IMG/VR virus record: IMGVR_UViG_3300013307_000177
Coordinates: 1-36,341 of that record
Strand: one strand, 5' to 3'
DNA length: 36,341 nt
From: a virus
Shown: positions 1 through 8,415 of the stretch, in pieces
Numbering within the stretch: the first letter of the stretch is position 1
Layout: every line of letters begins with the position of its first letter
Notes under the pieces: generated by a model
Databases searched by the model: none
Seen by the model: the letters and a program-made list of their open reading frames with translations, nothing else
Told to the model about the DNA's origin: nothing
Translations under genes and position numbers: made by a program

Positions 1-410
1 AAGCTAAGGGCTACACAATTGGCTCGACAAAGAGCTATGCAGGTGGCGTCGGTCATATGGCTGGCACTCTTGCAGGTGTCAATGTCGAGTCCCGTGGAGG
101 CACTGGTGTAATTGTTGGTCCGCGTGCCCGAGGTTATCTGGACCCCGGCTTCAACCAGCATGCATATCTTCCACTCAAGGAAGGCGGCATCGCGCTGGCG
201 AATCGTGGCCCGCTCCTTGCTGCTATGGGTGATGGTAGATATGATGAGGCTGTCGTGCCACTTCCCAAGGGATTCCGTGACAGCCTTATCGGTGGTGCTG
301 GGGGCGAAACTGTCATCAACATAAATGGAGACCTTTCCTTCCCGAACATCAAGAGTGGCGCAGACGCTAAGACGTTCATTGATAACCTCGAGAGTCTGGC
401 TAAGGACTGA
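1..410 (+). CDS. Tape measure protein, C-terminal end (partial)
   Basis: The reading frame is open from the left edge (first full codon at base 3) to the stop at 408-410, so only about 135 C-terminal residues are visible. The fragment is Gly-rich, with GGTGVIVGPRARGYLDPG and YLPLKEGGIALANRGP, and ends in a short charged segment. I call it the tape measure protein because of position: it lies directly upstream of three minor tail genes on the same strand, which is the standard siphophage order. The Gly-rich tail resembles the ends of actinophage tape measure proteins, which set tail length. The ATG at 57 is internal and not the start. The next gene begins 2 bp after the stop. Confidence 0.7.
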   Translation, partial: AKGYTIGSTKSYAGGVGHMAGTLAGVNVESRGGTGVIVGPRARGYLDPGFNQHAYLPLKEGGIALANRGPLLAAMGDGRYDEAVVPLPKGFRDSLIGGAGGETVININGDLSFPNIKSGADAKTFIDNLESLAKD

Positions 411-412
411 CC

Positions 413-3385
413 ATGCCTAACACTTTGCTGCGGACTAACGCTAGTGCCGTTGATCCGGGTAATATCGAGTTCAGTCGTGCGTCAGTTACTCGTTCAACTG
501 GAATCACGTACAATGCTGTTTATTGCTCGGATAGCAAGATTCACATTTTCGAGGTTTCTGCTGATAGGCTAACTGTTACTGATCGTATCGCTATCTCTCC
601 AGCTGGATCTGAGACGCCGCAGAGAATTACGATGGCGTGGAATGCTGCTGACAGTAGCCTGGGTATTGCATACAAGAATGGCACCACTGTCGACACAGTG
701 AATAACCGAGTTCGGTATGCGAAGGTCAATACTTCTACCTGGGCTGCACCAACATGGGAAGATGTTACTGGTCTTGCTGGCGCGACCGCTCAGTTCTCGA
801 ACTTCGACATGGACATTTCTGATACTGGACTTATTACCATCGTCGTTATCAACGTTGACAGAGCTATCGCTGCCGCTTGGGCACTGTATACTAAGGCTAC
901 TACCGGTGGCGCCTGGACCAATCCTTTTACTGCAAATATCTACAATAGCCACCAGGGCTATAAAGCTGGCGAGGCGTGTTCAGTTGTATGCCTTGCTGCA
1001 TCAAGTGGTATTCGAGACATCGTGGTTGCTGCTGGAGCAACTGGAATCGGTAGCCCTGGAGCCAGGCTTTACACGATGCGTGTTACTGAGTCTTCAGGTG
1101 GTGCATCAGGTTCAGCTACACTTCGTAACACTTTCATGGCGTCTCCTTTCGTTGGTACTGACTTCACCAATGCTACAACTAAGATGCTCCATTACAAGTT
1201 GTTCCGTCAGGCTACGAATACTTATGTTTTCTGTGGCATGTCCAGGTCTAATAAGACTTTATACTTCCACCAGGGAACTTTCAATGCCGGCACCTGGAAC
1301 AGCACGATCAGCGAGCAGACTACGACCTGGTCTAACAAGACTTGGATCGGCATGGGTATCAGTTACGGAATCAATGCCGGAACTGTAGGCCTCGGTCCTA
1401 CCTTCTACGTGAGGGATAATCTGGGTGTCGTCTGGATCAAGTCCTTCTGGTTGAGTTCTACGAGCTCATTCGGATGGGCTGGTGGTGAAGGTCGAACCTT
1501 CCCGAATACCAGTACACAGACTGTTTCGACGATCTCGGATAACTCTGTTTCGTTCCCCTCGGTTACCGATCAGGACATCGTTCAGATCGTTCAAGACTCG
1601 ATTACAGGTAGTTGCACTACCTACGACTCCTATGTTGGCTTCCCCGCGACGATGCCTGGTGGCAACACTGGTATTCTCTCGCTGACGCCAGCATCTGGGG
1701 AGATCAACGTTGACAGCCTGCCTTCGGTGGTGGCGCAGGTTGATACGGATCTGAAGTATGCACAAGGTCCATATCAGGTTGACTGGCAGGTAGCGTCGGA
1801 CGCAGGTTTCACTACCAGTGTTCAGACATTCCGCCTCCCCCTGGCCTCTGCGGTCTATGTGAACGGCACTGACACTCCTGGTGTCTCGGTCAACATCGCA
1901 AGTCACTTCGCTCCAAGTCTTTCTAAGCAGGTTTGGTTCTATCGAGCACGACTCGTAGACCAGTGGAACAACCTGGGTAGCTGGTTCAACGGAGGAAGCT
2001 TCACTGTTGGTCACCCTCCTACAGCTGTTCCGACATCTCCGTTATCAGGTGGCATCTATGCCTGGAACGGTGGCTCGATGACTTTCATGTGGAACTTTAC
2101 CGATCCTTCTGTAGGTGATGTGCAGACAGCTTATCAGGTTCAGATTTTGGATTTGACTGGTACTGTTCTCACAGACACAGGAAAGGTTCTCTCGAGCGCA
2201 AAATCCTTCACCACCACCCTGGCTGGGGCATTGAAGGACACCCAGCTTCGTTGGCAGGTAAAGTTGTGGGATTCGCAAGATACTGCAGGTATCTATTCGA
2301 CTCCTCAGCAGTTCATGTCGACTGATCCTCCAGTTGTGCCTGTTTCTGTTCCTGCATCGGGAGCAGTCATTACTACTGGTGTTCCAACCTATACGTTCAC
2401 TCCGACTACAGGTGGATCGCCGGTAAGGCGGATTGCTGGATACCAGATCGTTCTTACTTCAGCGGCCGATACTGTCTATACCTCTCCGATGATATCTGTT
2501 GATCTTGCGTCTGGAACTGTCATTAACTACAAGCAGGCAAGGAATATTCTCAAGAACAACAAGAACTATACCTTGCAGGTCTTCGTGATCGATAATGCTG
2601 GGTTAGTAGGTGCAAGCGCTCCCATTCCGTTCTCTACAGCTTGGAGCGTTCCTGCTACGCCATCTAGTGTGACGGCTGACGTTTCAGGCTATGACGTCGA
2701 AGGCGTCGGTTACAACCTCGTGCAATGGGCTGATACTGGACGAGACGCAGCCTTTACCCACTGGACTGTGTATCGACAAGATGATCTGATCGACCCCAAC
2801 ACTGGATCGGTGCTTGTCACTGGCACTCCCCAGCCAATCTACGATGATTACGATACTGGTTCGGGATATGCCTATAAGGATTACGTCGCTCCTGCGAACC
2901 AGTATCAGTGTACTTATTTCGTTACTCAGTGGTCTAATGTGGCAGGCCAGGATATCGAAAGCAACATGGGCTCATCTGCTGTTGTGAAGCCGGTCTGTCA
3001 AGCGTACTGGCTGATCAATCAGTCCCAGGATACGAATACAGCAGACACAATGCGCTTGGGTATCGTAACTGATGACTCCTATACAGAGGAGCAGGAAGAG
3101 GCTGAGTTCAACGTCATTGGTCGAGGTCGTGTTGTTAACAGTGGACAGTACCTTGGGCCGAAGGGTAGTCTTACTGCAAGACTTCGTAATACTGGCACGC
3201 TGACCGCTCGTCAGAAGCGCCTGCTCATCATGTCGATTATCCAGGAGACTGGATCGTTGCAGTTGCGTAACCCGTTCGGTGATATCTGGCAAGTCAATGT
3301 GAGTAATATCGGTGTGACTCGCATTGCTGGCGTAGGTGCGCAAGAGTTCTGTGATGTGACACTTCCTTACTCCGAGGTGAGCTAA
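413..3385 (+). CDS. Minor tail protein with Fn3-like repeats (990 aa)
   Basis: This is a large structural protein, probably part of the tail tip or receptor-contacting fibre complex. Residues about 1-410 are rich in short beta-strand segments and aromatic residues, as in beta-propeller or fibre domains. Residues about 420-760 hold repeated units with the pattern TP-x-SG near a strand start and WQV/WQVKLWD later, typical of fibronectin type III-like modules in actinophage tail proteins. The last 90 residues include QLRNPFGDIW and a closing EF-x-DVTLPY-x-EV, a C-terminal module I associate with actinophage minor tail proteins. The ATG lies 2 bp after the tape measure stop. The stop TAA overlaps the next ATG by one base (TAATG), which suggests translational coupling. 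No catalytic motif is visible. Confidence 0.8.
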   Translation: MPNTLLRTNASAVDPGNIEFSRASVTRSTGITYNAVYCSDSKIHIFEVSADRLTVTDRIAISPAGSETPQRITMAWNAADSSLGIAYKNGTTVDTVNNRVRYAKVNTSTWAAPTWEDVTGLAGATAQFSNFDMDISDTGLITIVVINVDRAIAAAWALYTKATTGGAWTNPFTANIYNSHQGYKAGEACSVVCLAASSGIRDIVVAAGATGIGSPGARLYTMRVTESSGGASGSATLRNTFMASPFVGTDFTNATTKMLHYKLFRQATNTYVFCGMSRSNKTLYFHQGTFNAGTWNSTISEQTTTWSNKTWIGMGISYGINAGTVGLGPTFYVRDNLGVVWIKSFWLSSTSSFGWAGGEGRTFPNTSTQTVSTISDNSVSFPSVTDQDIVQIVQDSITGSCTTYDSYVGFPATMPGGNTGILSLTPASGEINVDSLPSVVAQVDTDLKYAQGPYQVDWQVASDAGFTTSVQTFRLPLASAVYVNGTDTPGVSVNIASHFAPSLSKQVWFYRARLVDQWNNLGSWFNGGSFTVGHPPTAVPTSPLSGGIYAWNGGSMTFMWNFTDPSVGDVQTAYQVQILDLTGTVLTDTGKVLSSAKSFTTTLAGALKDTQLRWQVKLWDSQDTAGIYSTPQQFMSTDPPVVPVSVPASGAVITTGVPTYTFTPTTGGSPVRRIAGYQIVLTSAADTVYTSPMISVDLASGTVINYKQARNILKNNKNYTLQVFVIDNAGLVGASAPIPFSTAWSVPATPSSVTADVSGYDVEGVGYNLVQWADTGRDAAFTHWTVYRQDDLIDPNTGSVLVTGTPQPIYDDYDTGSGYAYKDYVAPANQYQCTYFVTQWSNVAGQDIESNMGSSAVVKPVCQAYWLINQSQDTNTADTMRLGIVTDDSYTEEQEEAEFNVIGRGRVVNSGQYLGPKGSLTARLRNTGTLTARQKRLLIMSIIQETGSLQLRNPFGDIWQVNVSNIGVTRIAGVGAQEFCDVTLPYSEVS

Positions 3386-5172
3386 TGCCGATCGTTGACA
3401 TTCAGCCTTACCAGCCCGATGATCTTGAGCCGCCGTACGAGGTTCGCAAGGTTATCGAGTCAGGTCGTGTTGAGATCACTCGTCGTGCAGAGTTCTACGA
3501 AGCTGACGCAATTACTCGGTGGTATCCAGACCCGAACAATCCTGACGTTCAGCGCCTCATCGACGGTAGCGTCACTGTTGATTACAATTCTGACGAGCGT
3601 AGGAAGCTGGATATTACCTTCGACAACATCGATAAGCTTCTCAGGCCGAATCCCAATGGAGGCTTGTGGTATGACAAGGTAATCAAGGTCTTCCGTGGCG
3701 TGAAGTATGACACCCATGATGTCTCGCCTCACTACGCGATCATTGAGTCCGAAGCGTCAGATATCCCAGCAGCAATGGCATACGCTGCCTTGATTGGTTC
3801 TACAGGATTTCGTGAGCCGCCTGATCTTCAACTCGGTGTGACTGATGCTGCTGCTCTTCAAGAGTACTCTTGGATTGTGTCTGCACTTTCTACTTCAGCC
3901 ACGGCTGCAGCTGCTACACTCAATACGCTCTGGGGTAAAGGTAAGAACATCATTACTTTCGGTGTAGGTAATGGTGCTGGTCAACTTCCTCACTACAGTT
4001 CATATCTTGCACCAGCCTCGCTGAGTTTCGGAATCGCCAAGCCGACGAACGACGCGCCTACTTCAGATGTTTTCGCGGGAGGGGTGTCGGAGTCGGAGGG
4101 CACCGTCACGGGGGTGACGCCCACAGGGGCTGCGGCGGGCACCCTGCCGCTCGCTGTATGGTCGAACGGGGGATCGGCCAATATCGTTACAGCGGCTATG
4201 CGACGCAACGCTAATGGTGCTGTGTGGATCGACATACACCTTCCGAACTTGAATGGATCACTGGCGAAAAAGTTCCTTAAGGCTGCGCTTAGTTTCGTGT
4301 GGAATTACTACGGAACAGGCACGTGGGAAGCTCAACTTGGCGAGTTTTACATCGACAACATCTCGGAAGCTAACTTCCCTGACGAGCTCAAGGTGGTGGC
4401 AAGAGATGCCACCAAGAAGATGATGAACAGTAAACTTGCTCGTACTGCTAGCTTCACTGTTGGCACGGTGTTGCAAGACTTCGTGACTGGACAGGCTGCT
4501 CTGGCTGGCATTCCTGTCTCCAAGATGCGATTCAATATGGCGGGCGAGACTCTCACTACTGAGTTGTCATTCGACAAGGGCACCTCAAGATGGGACATGA
4601 TTAAGGGGGCACTCGGAAGTTTTAATTACGAATTCTTCTTTGACGGTCGAGGGTACTTCGTAATCCGCCCTTTCAACGATCCCACTCTTTCACCTATCGA
4701 CTTTAGTTTCGGCACAGGACCAGATGGAAACCTCGTTGACTTTGAGAAGGCTGTCAATGACTCTCGAATCTACAACATCGTCCAGGTCACAGCAGCTCCG
4801 TCGGATAATGCTGACATTCCTATCTCGTACTTCGGTGAGGCTCGTAATGACGATCCGAACTCACCTACTAACACTACTCGACTTGGTGAGCGCGTTCTTC
4901 CAATTGATGCTCCTTGGCTTAGCACCGACGAGGACTGTGCGGCGCTGGCTGCGGAATACCTCAAGATCAGCGCGCTCGAGTCATATGAACTGAATTTCCA
5001 CTCGATCTACTATCCGTGGCTAGAGGCTGGAGGTATCATCGAGATCCTTGATCCTGATGCATTCAGTTTTGAGCCGACACGATTTCTCATGGACACTATT
5101 GACTATGGACTCGGACTTGGCCCAATGCAGGCCACCGGAAAGAGAGTCACCTTCGTCGGACAGGCAAACTAA
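3385..5172 (+). CDS. Minor tail protein / baseplate component (595 aa)
   Basis: This is the second minor tail gene, coupled to the first by TAATG and to the next by the same one-base overlap at 5172. The N-terminal region (ITRRAEFYEADA, then LDITFDNIDKLLRPNPNGG) and the later KVVARDATKKM segment resemble tail-tip or baseplate hub proteins of actinophages, which assemble below the tail tube. No enzyme motif is visible. Codons about 225-260 (4060-4165) lie in a GC-rich island encoding a Gly/Thr/Ala/Ser-rich stretch, unlike the rest of the gene; this is reported separately. The tail role rests on position and general resemblance, so the specific subunit cannot be named. Confidence 0.75.
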   Translation: MPIVDIQPYQPDDLEPPYEVRKVIESGRVEITRRAEFYEADAITRWYPDPNNPDVQRLIDGSVTVDYNSDERRKLDITFDNIDKLLRPNPNGGLWYDKVIKVFRGVKYDTHDVSPHYAIIESEASDIPAAMAYAALIGSTGFREPPDLQLGVTDAAALQEYSWIVSALSTSATAAAATLNTLWGKGKNIITFGVGNGAGQLPHYSSYLAPASLSFGIAKPTNDAPTSDVFAGGVSESEGTVTGVTPTGAAAGTLPLAVWSNGGSANIVTAAMRRNANGAVWIDIHLPNLNGSLAKKFLKAALSFVWNYYGTGTWEAQLGEFYIDNISEANFPDELKVVARDATKKMMNSKLARTASFTVGTVLQDFVTGQAALAGIPVSKMRFNMAGETLTTELSFDKGTSRWDMIKGALGSFNYEFFFDGRGYFVIRPFNDPTLSPIDFSFGTGPDGNLVDFEKAVNDSRIYNIVQVTAAPSDNADIPISYFGEARNDDPNSPTNTTRLGERVLPIDAPWLSTDEDCAALAAEYLKISALESYELNFHSIYYPWLEAGGIIEILDPDAFSFEPTRFLMDTIDYGLGLGPMQATGKRVTFVGQAN

Positions 5173-6089
5173 TGAGCATGACCTTTGATGATGTAAAGAC
5201 TGCGAGTCGTATGCGCTCGCTCATCGAGCGTATCTCACTCGGCGTCGTGAACCGAGAGCGACCTGACGTTCGCATCGGTCGGGTTCACCACTTCGACTCA
5301 GGTTTACAGTATGCTTGGGTCTTGTTTCCTGGTGAGTCGGATGATAGTTTGGTCAAGGTTCGTATTGCTTTAGATCAGACTCCGACTAGAGATATCTTGA
5401 CATATGGTGACCAAGCTGATGTCGTCCGAGTACTTGGTAAGCCAGGTAATTATTGGATTACAGACTTTGTGAGTGGACTTCCGCAGTCTCCTCACCTCAA
5501 GCCCGGCAGTCTCATTCGTTATGGAGGCTTGGGCACTCCTGATGGATTCCTTGCATGTCAGGGTGGCGAAGTTTCGCAGTCGCAGTATCCTGCTTTGTAT
5601 GCAGCGATCCAGAACAACTACGGTACAGCCTCGGCAGGGAACTTCAAGCTCCCTCTGTTTCATAAGATCTATGACGACGTAGATCAGATTACTTCTGGAC
5701 TGTTTACTGCCGCATCTGGCTGGACGCAGAATGCTGTAAGCCTGCGTATTCGTAACAGTATGGTCTATCTTCAATGCACTGTTACGTCTAATAGTCTGAT
5801 TACACTGAACAACGTAGATCACACTAATCAGACTGTACTGAACTCTGGAGTTACCTTTCAGAATCTTTATGCACCAGATCTTACAGTATCTGGTGGACCA
5901 CAAGGTAACATGCGAGCAGCAGTCATGCTACTGGACGGAACTGTTCAATTGACAGCTGGTGTTGTATCTGCTGGCTCTACTCTTAAGGCAGATATTGCTG
6001 CAGGTGAGCAATTTGTACTGAACTTTTTCTACCCCGTCCCTGATGATGTTGCAGGCCTGATGGGCGAGCGAATGATTATCAAGACCTAG
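5172..6089 (+). CDS. Minor tail protein with tail-collar domain (305 aa)
   Basis: The N-terminal 105 residues look like an OB-fold/baseplate region (VRIGRVHHFDSG, then DQADVVRVLG). Around residues 110-165 is a tail collar domain of the microcystin-dependent-protein type: PGSLIRYGG, PDGFLACQGG, SQYPALYAAI and then a GNFKLPLF strand. The remaining C-terminal part is a beta-rich segment that may form a receptor-binding tip. Collar domains occur in short fibres and baseplate proteins. The gene overlaps the previous stop by one base and is the last structural gene on this strand. It is followed by a 68-bp gap that carries a probable promoter for the lysis genes. Confidence 0.8.
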   Translation: MSMTFDDVKTASRMRSLIERISLGVVNRERPDVRIGRVHHFDSGLQYAWVLFPGESDDSLVKVRIALDQTPTRDILTYGDQADVVRVLGKPGNYWITDFVSGLPQSPHLKPGSLIRYGGLGTPDGFLACQGGEVSQSQYPALYAAIQNNYGTASAGNFKLPLFHKIYDDVDQITSGLFTAASGWTQNAVSLRIRNSMVYLQCTVTSNSLITLNNVDHTNQTVLNSGVTFQNLYAPDLTVSGGPQGNMRAAVMLLDGTVQLTAGVVSAGSTLKADIAAGEQFVLNFFYPVPDDVAGLMGERMIIKT

Positions 6090-6095
6090 TGGTGC

Positions 6096-6124
6096 TTGCA
6101 AGACTGCGGGTACACGAGTAAGCT
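6096..6124 (+). promoter_or_regulatory. Predicted sigma70-type promoter of the lysis cassette
   Basis: TTGCAA (6096-6101), a 17-bp spacer and TAAGCT (6119-6124) lie in the only non-coding gap between the tail and lysis genes. Transcription would start near 6131, about 27 nt before the holin-like gene, leaving room for its GAAGGAG ribosome site. The -35 hexamer is identical to that of the leftward promoter at 28494-28522. The call is from sequence only. Confidence 0.5.
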
Positions 6125-6157
6125 TCCTGTACTTGATCCGACAAGAAGGAGTTCTTG

Positions 6158-6532
6158 ATGAACAGTCCTACAATCTTCGGACGAGAGCCAGCGTTTTATG
6201 TTGGTCTGACGGAGGCTGCACTTGCAATCGCCCTCTCGTTCCACTTCCTCGGCCTCACCATGGATACCGAGGGCGTCATCATGGCAGTTGTTGTTGCCCT
6301 CCTGGGCTTCTACACGGCCTGGGTGACTCACCAGACGCTGCTCGGTGTTGGTACAGGCCTCGCTAAGGCCCTCATGGCTTTGTTCGTGACCTTCCATATG
6401 CATCTGACAGATACGCAGCAGACTGCAATCATCGCAGGTGTCGTGTTCATCCTCGGCGCCTTCCAGCGCACGCAGGCTTCACCGGTGGCAAGCAAGGCTG
6501 AGCGCAACTTGAACCCGGCTGCAGACTCATGA
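6158..6532 (+). CDS. Holin-like multi-span membrane protein (124 aa)
   Basis: This is a small integral membrane protein with hydrophobic spans near residues 12-33, 38-56, possibly 60-80, and 88-102, followed by a short polar charged tail. It is the first gene of the lysis cassette and sits upstream of the endolysin, the usual place for a holin or a holin partner. I chose ATG 6158 because GAAGGAG (6145-6151) lies 6 nt ahead of it; a TTG directly before it is less likely. The stop overlaps the next start (ATGA). No sequence signature assigns a specific holin family, and a general phage membrane protein is the alternative. Confidence 0.65.
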   Translation: MNSPTIFGREPAFYVGLTEAALAIALSFHFLGLTMDTEGVIMAVVVALLGFYTAWVTHQTLLGVGTGLAKALMALFVTFHMHLTDTQQTAIIAGVVFILGAFQRTQASPVASKAERNLNPAADS

Positions 6533-6708
6533 ATGGGTCCGAGGGTATCAACGAGGTTCCCGAGGTCACCGAAGCTGTCGACGAGGAAGAAGTCGCACCT
6601 GAGGATGTGACTGATCTCGTCGAGAACCACGAGCATGGTGACTTCCCTGACCCTTGGGCTGAGTCTGACGTGGTGCAAGACCCTGAGGCGGTGGACGATG
6701 CCGACTAA
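6529..6708 (+). CDS. Small acidic protein in the lysis cassette (59 aa)
   Basis: This is a very acidic, Val-rich 59-residue protein with runs such as EVTEAVDEEEVAPEDV and an Asp-rich end (EAVDDAD). Basic residues are almost absent and there is no membrane span or signal peptide. It starts in an ATGA overlap with the holin-like gene and its last 11 bases overlap the endolysin start, so it is translated within the same coupled unit. I do not recognise it. Its location between a membrane protein and the endolysin could suggest a regulatory or chaperone-like role in lysis timing, but that is inference. The tight overlaps on both sides support it being real. Confidence 0.65.
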   Translation: MNGSEGINEVPEVTEAVDEEEVAPEDVTDLVENHEHGDFPDPWAESDVVQDPEAVDDAD

Positions 6709-7309
6709 GCTCGCTCCTCGGAACACCCATGAGACGATGGTCTGGGAACGGCAGCAGCGGATCTCTGGCGCACGCTATCCCGGCCAATGTCTGATCCTGC
6801 AGCGTTCTGCACGCGGCATCCCGCCACTGGCACCGACGGCCTACAGTGCTTCACTCATGGTGCCAGACTCCGAACGAGTGCGAGCAGTTACTCGCCTCAG
6901 GCAAGGCATGATCGGGTTCAGTAAGGGAGCTAACCCTGCTGGACACATCTTCCTCATCCTGGGTCGACGGAAGGGCTTCGAGCTCGATGATCCAGATGGG
7001 GTCATCACTGAGAGCAACGATGTCGTACCTGGCCAGTTGGGTCGCATCGGCATCGTTCCCCTGTCGTTCTACCATGACGTCTGGGGGCATCACTTCCAAT
7101 TCGGTGCAACGTGGCTCAACGGCTACGACTTCGCAGACTTCAACAAGCCTCCGAAGGCAGTTCATCCGAAGTTGGGAGACAACTACAGACACGCGATCTC
7201 CGACGTCAAGAAGGCGCTCGCGATGCACAAGGGCAAGGACAAGAAGTTGGATGCCGCGTTGGAGCGCGACATCGAGCGGATGACTCGCAAGCTCAAGAAG
7301 TACAGCTGA
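6698..7309 (+). CDS. Endolysin, CHAP/NlpC-like cysteine amidase or peptidase (203 aa)
   Basis: This is the peptidoglycan-degrading lysis enzyme. The layout matches short actinophage endolysins: a Cys near the N-terminus in PGQCLILQRSARGIP (C31), an AGHIFLILG segment with the likely catalytic His (H83), then VITESNDVVPGQLGRIGIVP and WGHHFQFGATWLNGYDF, corresponding to the family's closing Trp-Gly strand. Residues about 160-203 form a Lys-rich tail (HKGKDKKLDAALERDIERM) that may bind the wall. I chose ATG 6698 because it overlaps the 59-residue gene; an upstream in-frame start at 6635 would lie within that gene. The bond cleaved cannot be told from sequence. No signal peptide is present, so release depends on the holin. 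Confidence 0.8.
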   Translation: MPTKLAPRNTHETMVWERQQRISGARYPGQCLILQRSARGIPPLAPTAYSASLMVPDSERVRAVTRLRQGMIGFSKGANPAGHIFLILGRRKGFELDDPDGVITESNDVVPGQLGRIGIVPLSFYHDVWGHHFQFGATWLNGYDFADFNKPPKAVHPKLGDNYRHAISDVKKALAMHKGKDKKLDAALERDIERMTRKLKKYS

Positions 7310-7356
7310 ATTTAGCTTAGCCCTCTTGAATTGCACTACGTCGGGAATGGGGACTG

Positions 7357-7563
7357 ATGAAGGAATGGCAGTTCAATGTCGCCTTCATCGTCGCCATTCT
7401 TGGCGCTGTTGTAATGTTGTTTGCTGATCCCTTGAGAATCAACATCAGTCCAGGTGTTATCACGATCTACGCTGGTTTGTTGGCGTTCATCTACCAGTCG
7501 CGTGATAAAGGGAACGATGATGACGAGCAGCCCAAGGGTGGCGCTCGAAAGAGGGAGAAGTGA
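7357..7563 (+). CDS. Small two-span membrane protein, probable holin (68 aa)
   Basis: Two hydrophobic segments (about residues 5-23 and 33-47) are separated by a short turn, PLRINISPG. A strongly charged tail follows (SRDKGNDDDEQPKGGARKREK). Two spans plus a charged C-terminal tail is the usual class II holin design, and the gene directly follows the endolysin. It is a stronger holin candidate than the 124-residue protein, although actinophages often carry more than one membrane protein here. A GGGGA site lies 3 nt before ATG 7357. The stop overlaps the next ATG by one base. Confidence 0.65.
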   Translation: MKEWQFNVAFIVAILGAVVMLFADPLRINISPGVITIYAGLLAFIYQSRDKGNDDDEQPKGGARKREK

Positions 7564-7775
7564 TGTTCCTTGAACACGTAGAGACATGGCTCCCAAGTAG
7601 TGACAACTTGTTCTTCCTGTTCTTGGGGATGGCTATAGGATACGTAGCAGGATGCATAAGGCGAACCATGATCTATGCGCGAAAGGTGAAGCATGAAGTG
7701 CATGAGATCCATGTAGAGTTGCAGCGACTTGAAGGCAAGATTGATGGTCATCATCCACCAGGAGAGAGCAAATGA
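7563..7775 (+). CDS. Small membrane-anchored protein in the lysis cassette (70 aa)
   Basis: A single hydrophobic segment (about residues 17-32, FFLFLGMAIGYVAGCI) is followed by a basic amphipathic helix (KVKHEVHEIHVELQRLEGKI) that may form a coiled coil. It overlaps the neighbouring genes at both ends (TGATG upstream, ATGA downstream), so the three small membrane genes form one coupled unit. I do not recognise a named family. A role in membrane disruption or regulation of lysis is suggested by context only. Confidence 0.6.
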   Translation: MFLEHVETWLPSSDNLFFLFLGMAIGYVAGCIRRTMIYARKVKHEVHEIHVELQRLEGKIDGHHPPGESK

Positions 7776-8242
7776 GATTCAATAACAAGGGATCTGTAAT
7801 CATCTGGGCTCTGCTGGCGATGATCTTCCTGGCGTCGTTCATCTCAACGCTCGTGACCAACAGCAAGTTGCAAGATACCCAGGATGCGATGCTGGTTCAG
7901 GCACACCGCTCGGATATCGAGCGTCGTTGTACCACAGACTTCCTTGGTAAAGCGTTCGAGGTACTCAATCAGCGTACGAGTGTTACGCCTGAATTAAATC
8001 AGTCTGATTCTGACAAGGTAATGGCTGAAGGAAAGTTGTTTGGATTCCTGGTCAAGCTTCAGACATCTGATTCAGCTACTAGAGGATCACAAGAGACTAT
8101 CAACAAGTTCAATCGCCTTGTCAGGCAGTACTTCCACAGCATCCAGCGCTACTTGACTGTGCTTGGTCGCACGAACATCAATCAGGTTGTCAACCCGATT
8201 CCGACCCGGAAAGCCTACGAGGCCTGCCTCAATCAAGACTAG
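7772..8242 (+). CDS. Membrane-anchored lysis-region protein (156 aa)
   Basis: A single N-terminal transmembrane segment (about residues 8-28) is followed by a roughly 125-residue mainly helical domain with CTTDFLGKAFEVLNQRTSV and a closing YEACLNQD. This one-span form with a conserved Cys near each end (CTTDF and EACL) resembles a membrane protein often found next to lysis genes in Streptomyces phages; its function is unknown to me. The topology would put the helical domain outside the cell. It is the last + strand gene, and its final 14 bases overlap the 3' end of the convergent gene at 8229-8372. Confidence 0.6.
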   Translation: MRFNNKGSVIIWALLAMIFLASFISTLVTNSKLQDTQDAMLVQAHRSDIERRCTTDFLGKAFEVLNQRTSVTPELNQSDSDKVMAEGKLFGFLVKLQTSDSATRGSQETINKFNRLVRQYFHSIQRYLTVLGRTNINQVVNPIPTRKAYEACLNQD

Positions 8243-8372
8243 GCGGCTCAGGCAAGTCCGGCCCCGGTGCGATGCCGGGGTTTCCGCACATCTGTACGGC
8301 TAGTAGATAGAGCGCTTGGGGAGCAGTGAAGCCAGCCGCTATATTTGACTCGTAGACGTGACGGAACTCCAT
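8229..8372 (-). CDS. Small hypothetical protein (47 aa)
   Basis: This short leftward protein begins MEFRHVYESNIAAGFTAPQAL, continues with a helical segment, and ends in a Pro-rich tail (PGPDLPEPPSLD). The N-terminal pattern, a short amphipathic helix with AGFT-x-QAL, is common in tiny actinophage proteins of unknown role. I chose ATG 8372 because AGAAGG lies 7 nt ahead. A longer reading from GTG 8450 (73 residues) is possible but has no clear ribosome site and would overlap the upstream gene by 35 bp. It is the last gene of the leftward block and its 3' end overlaps the lysis block. Confidence 0.55.
   Translation of the reverse strand: MEFRHVYESNIAAGFTAPQALYLLAVQMCGNPGIAPGPDLPEPPSLD
8262..8280. 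terminator. GC-rich hairpin at the convergent junction
   Basis: CCCCGG (8262-8267) pairs with CCGGGG (8275-8280) around a 7-nt loop, and TTT follows on the + strand. It lies 20 bp beyond the last lysis gene stop and inside the 3' end of the leftward gene, so it could stop rightward transcription or both directions. The T tract is short, so intrinsic termination is only probable. Confidence 0.45.
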
Positions 8373-8415
8373 GGCGATGCCTTCTGCTCGTCCAATGGGG
8401 TCTTGAGGTAATCCC

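Noticed and set aside
717-1388. Open frame of 223 codons on the + strand inside the 990-residue tail gene
   Set aside because: It lies wholly within a well-supported tail gene in another frame, is Leu/Arg/Ser-rich without motifs and has no ribosome site.
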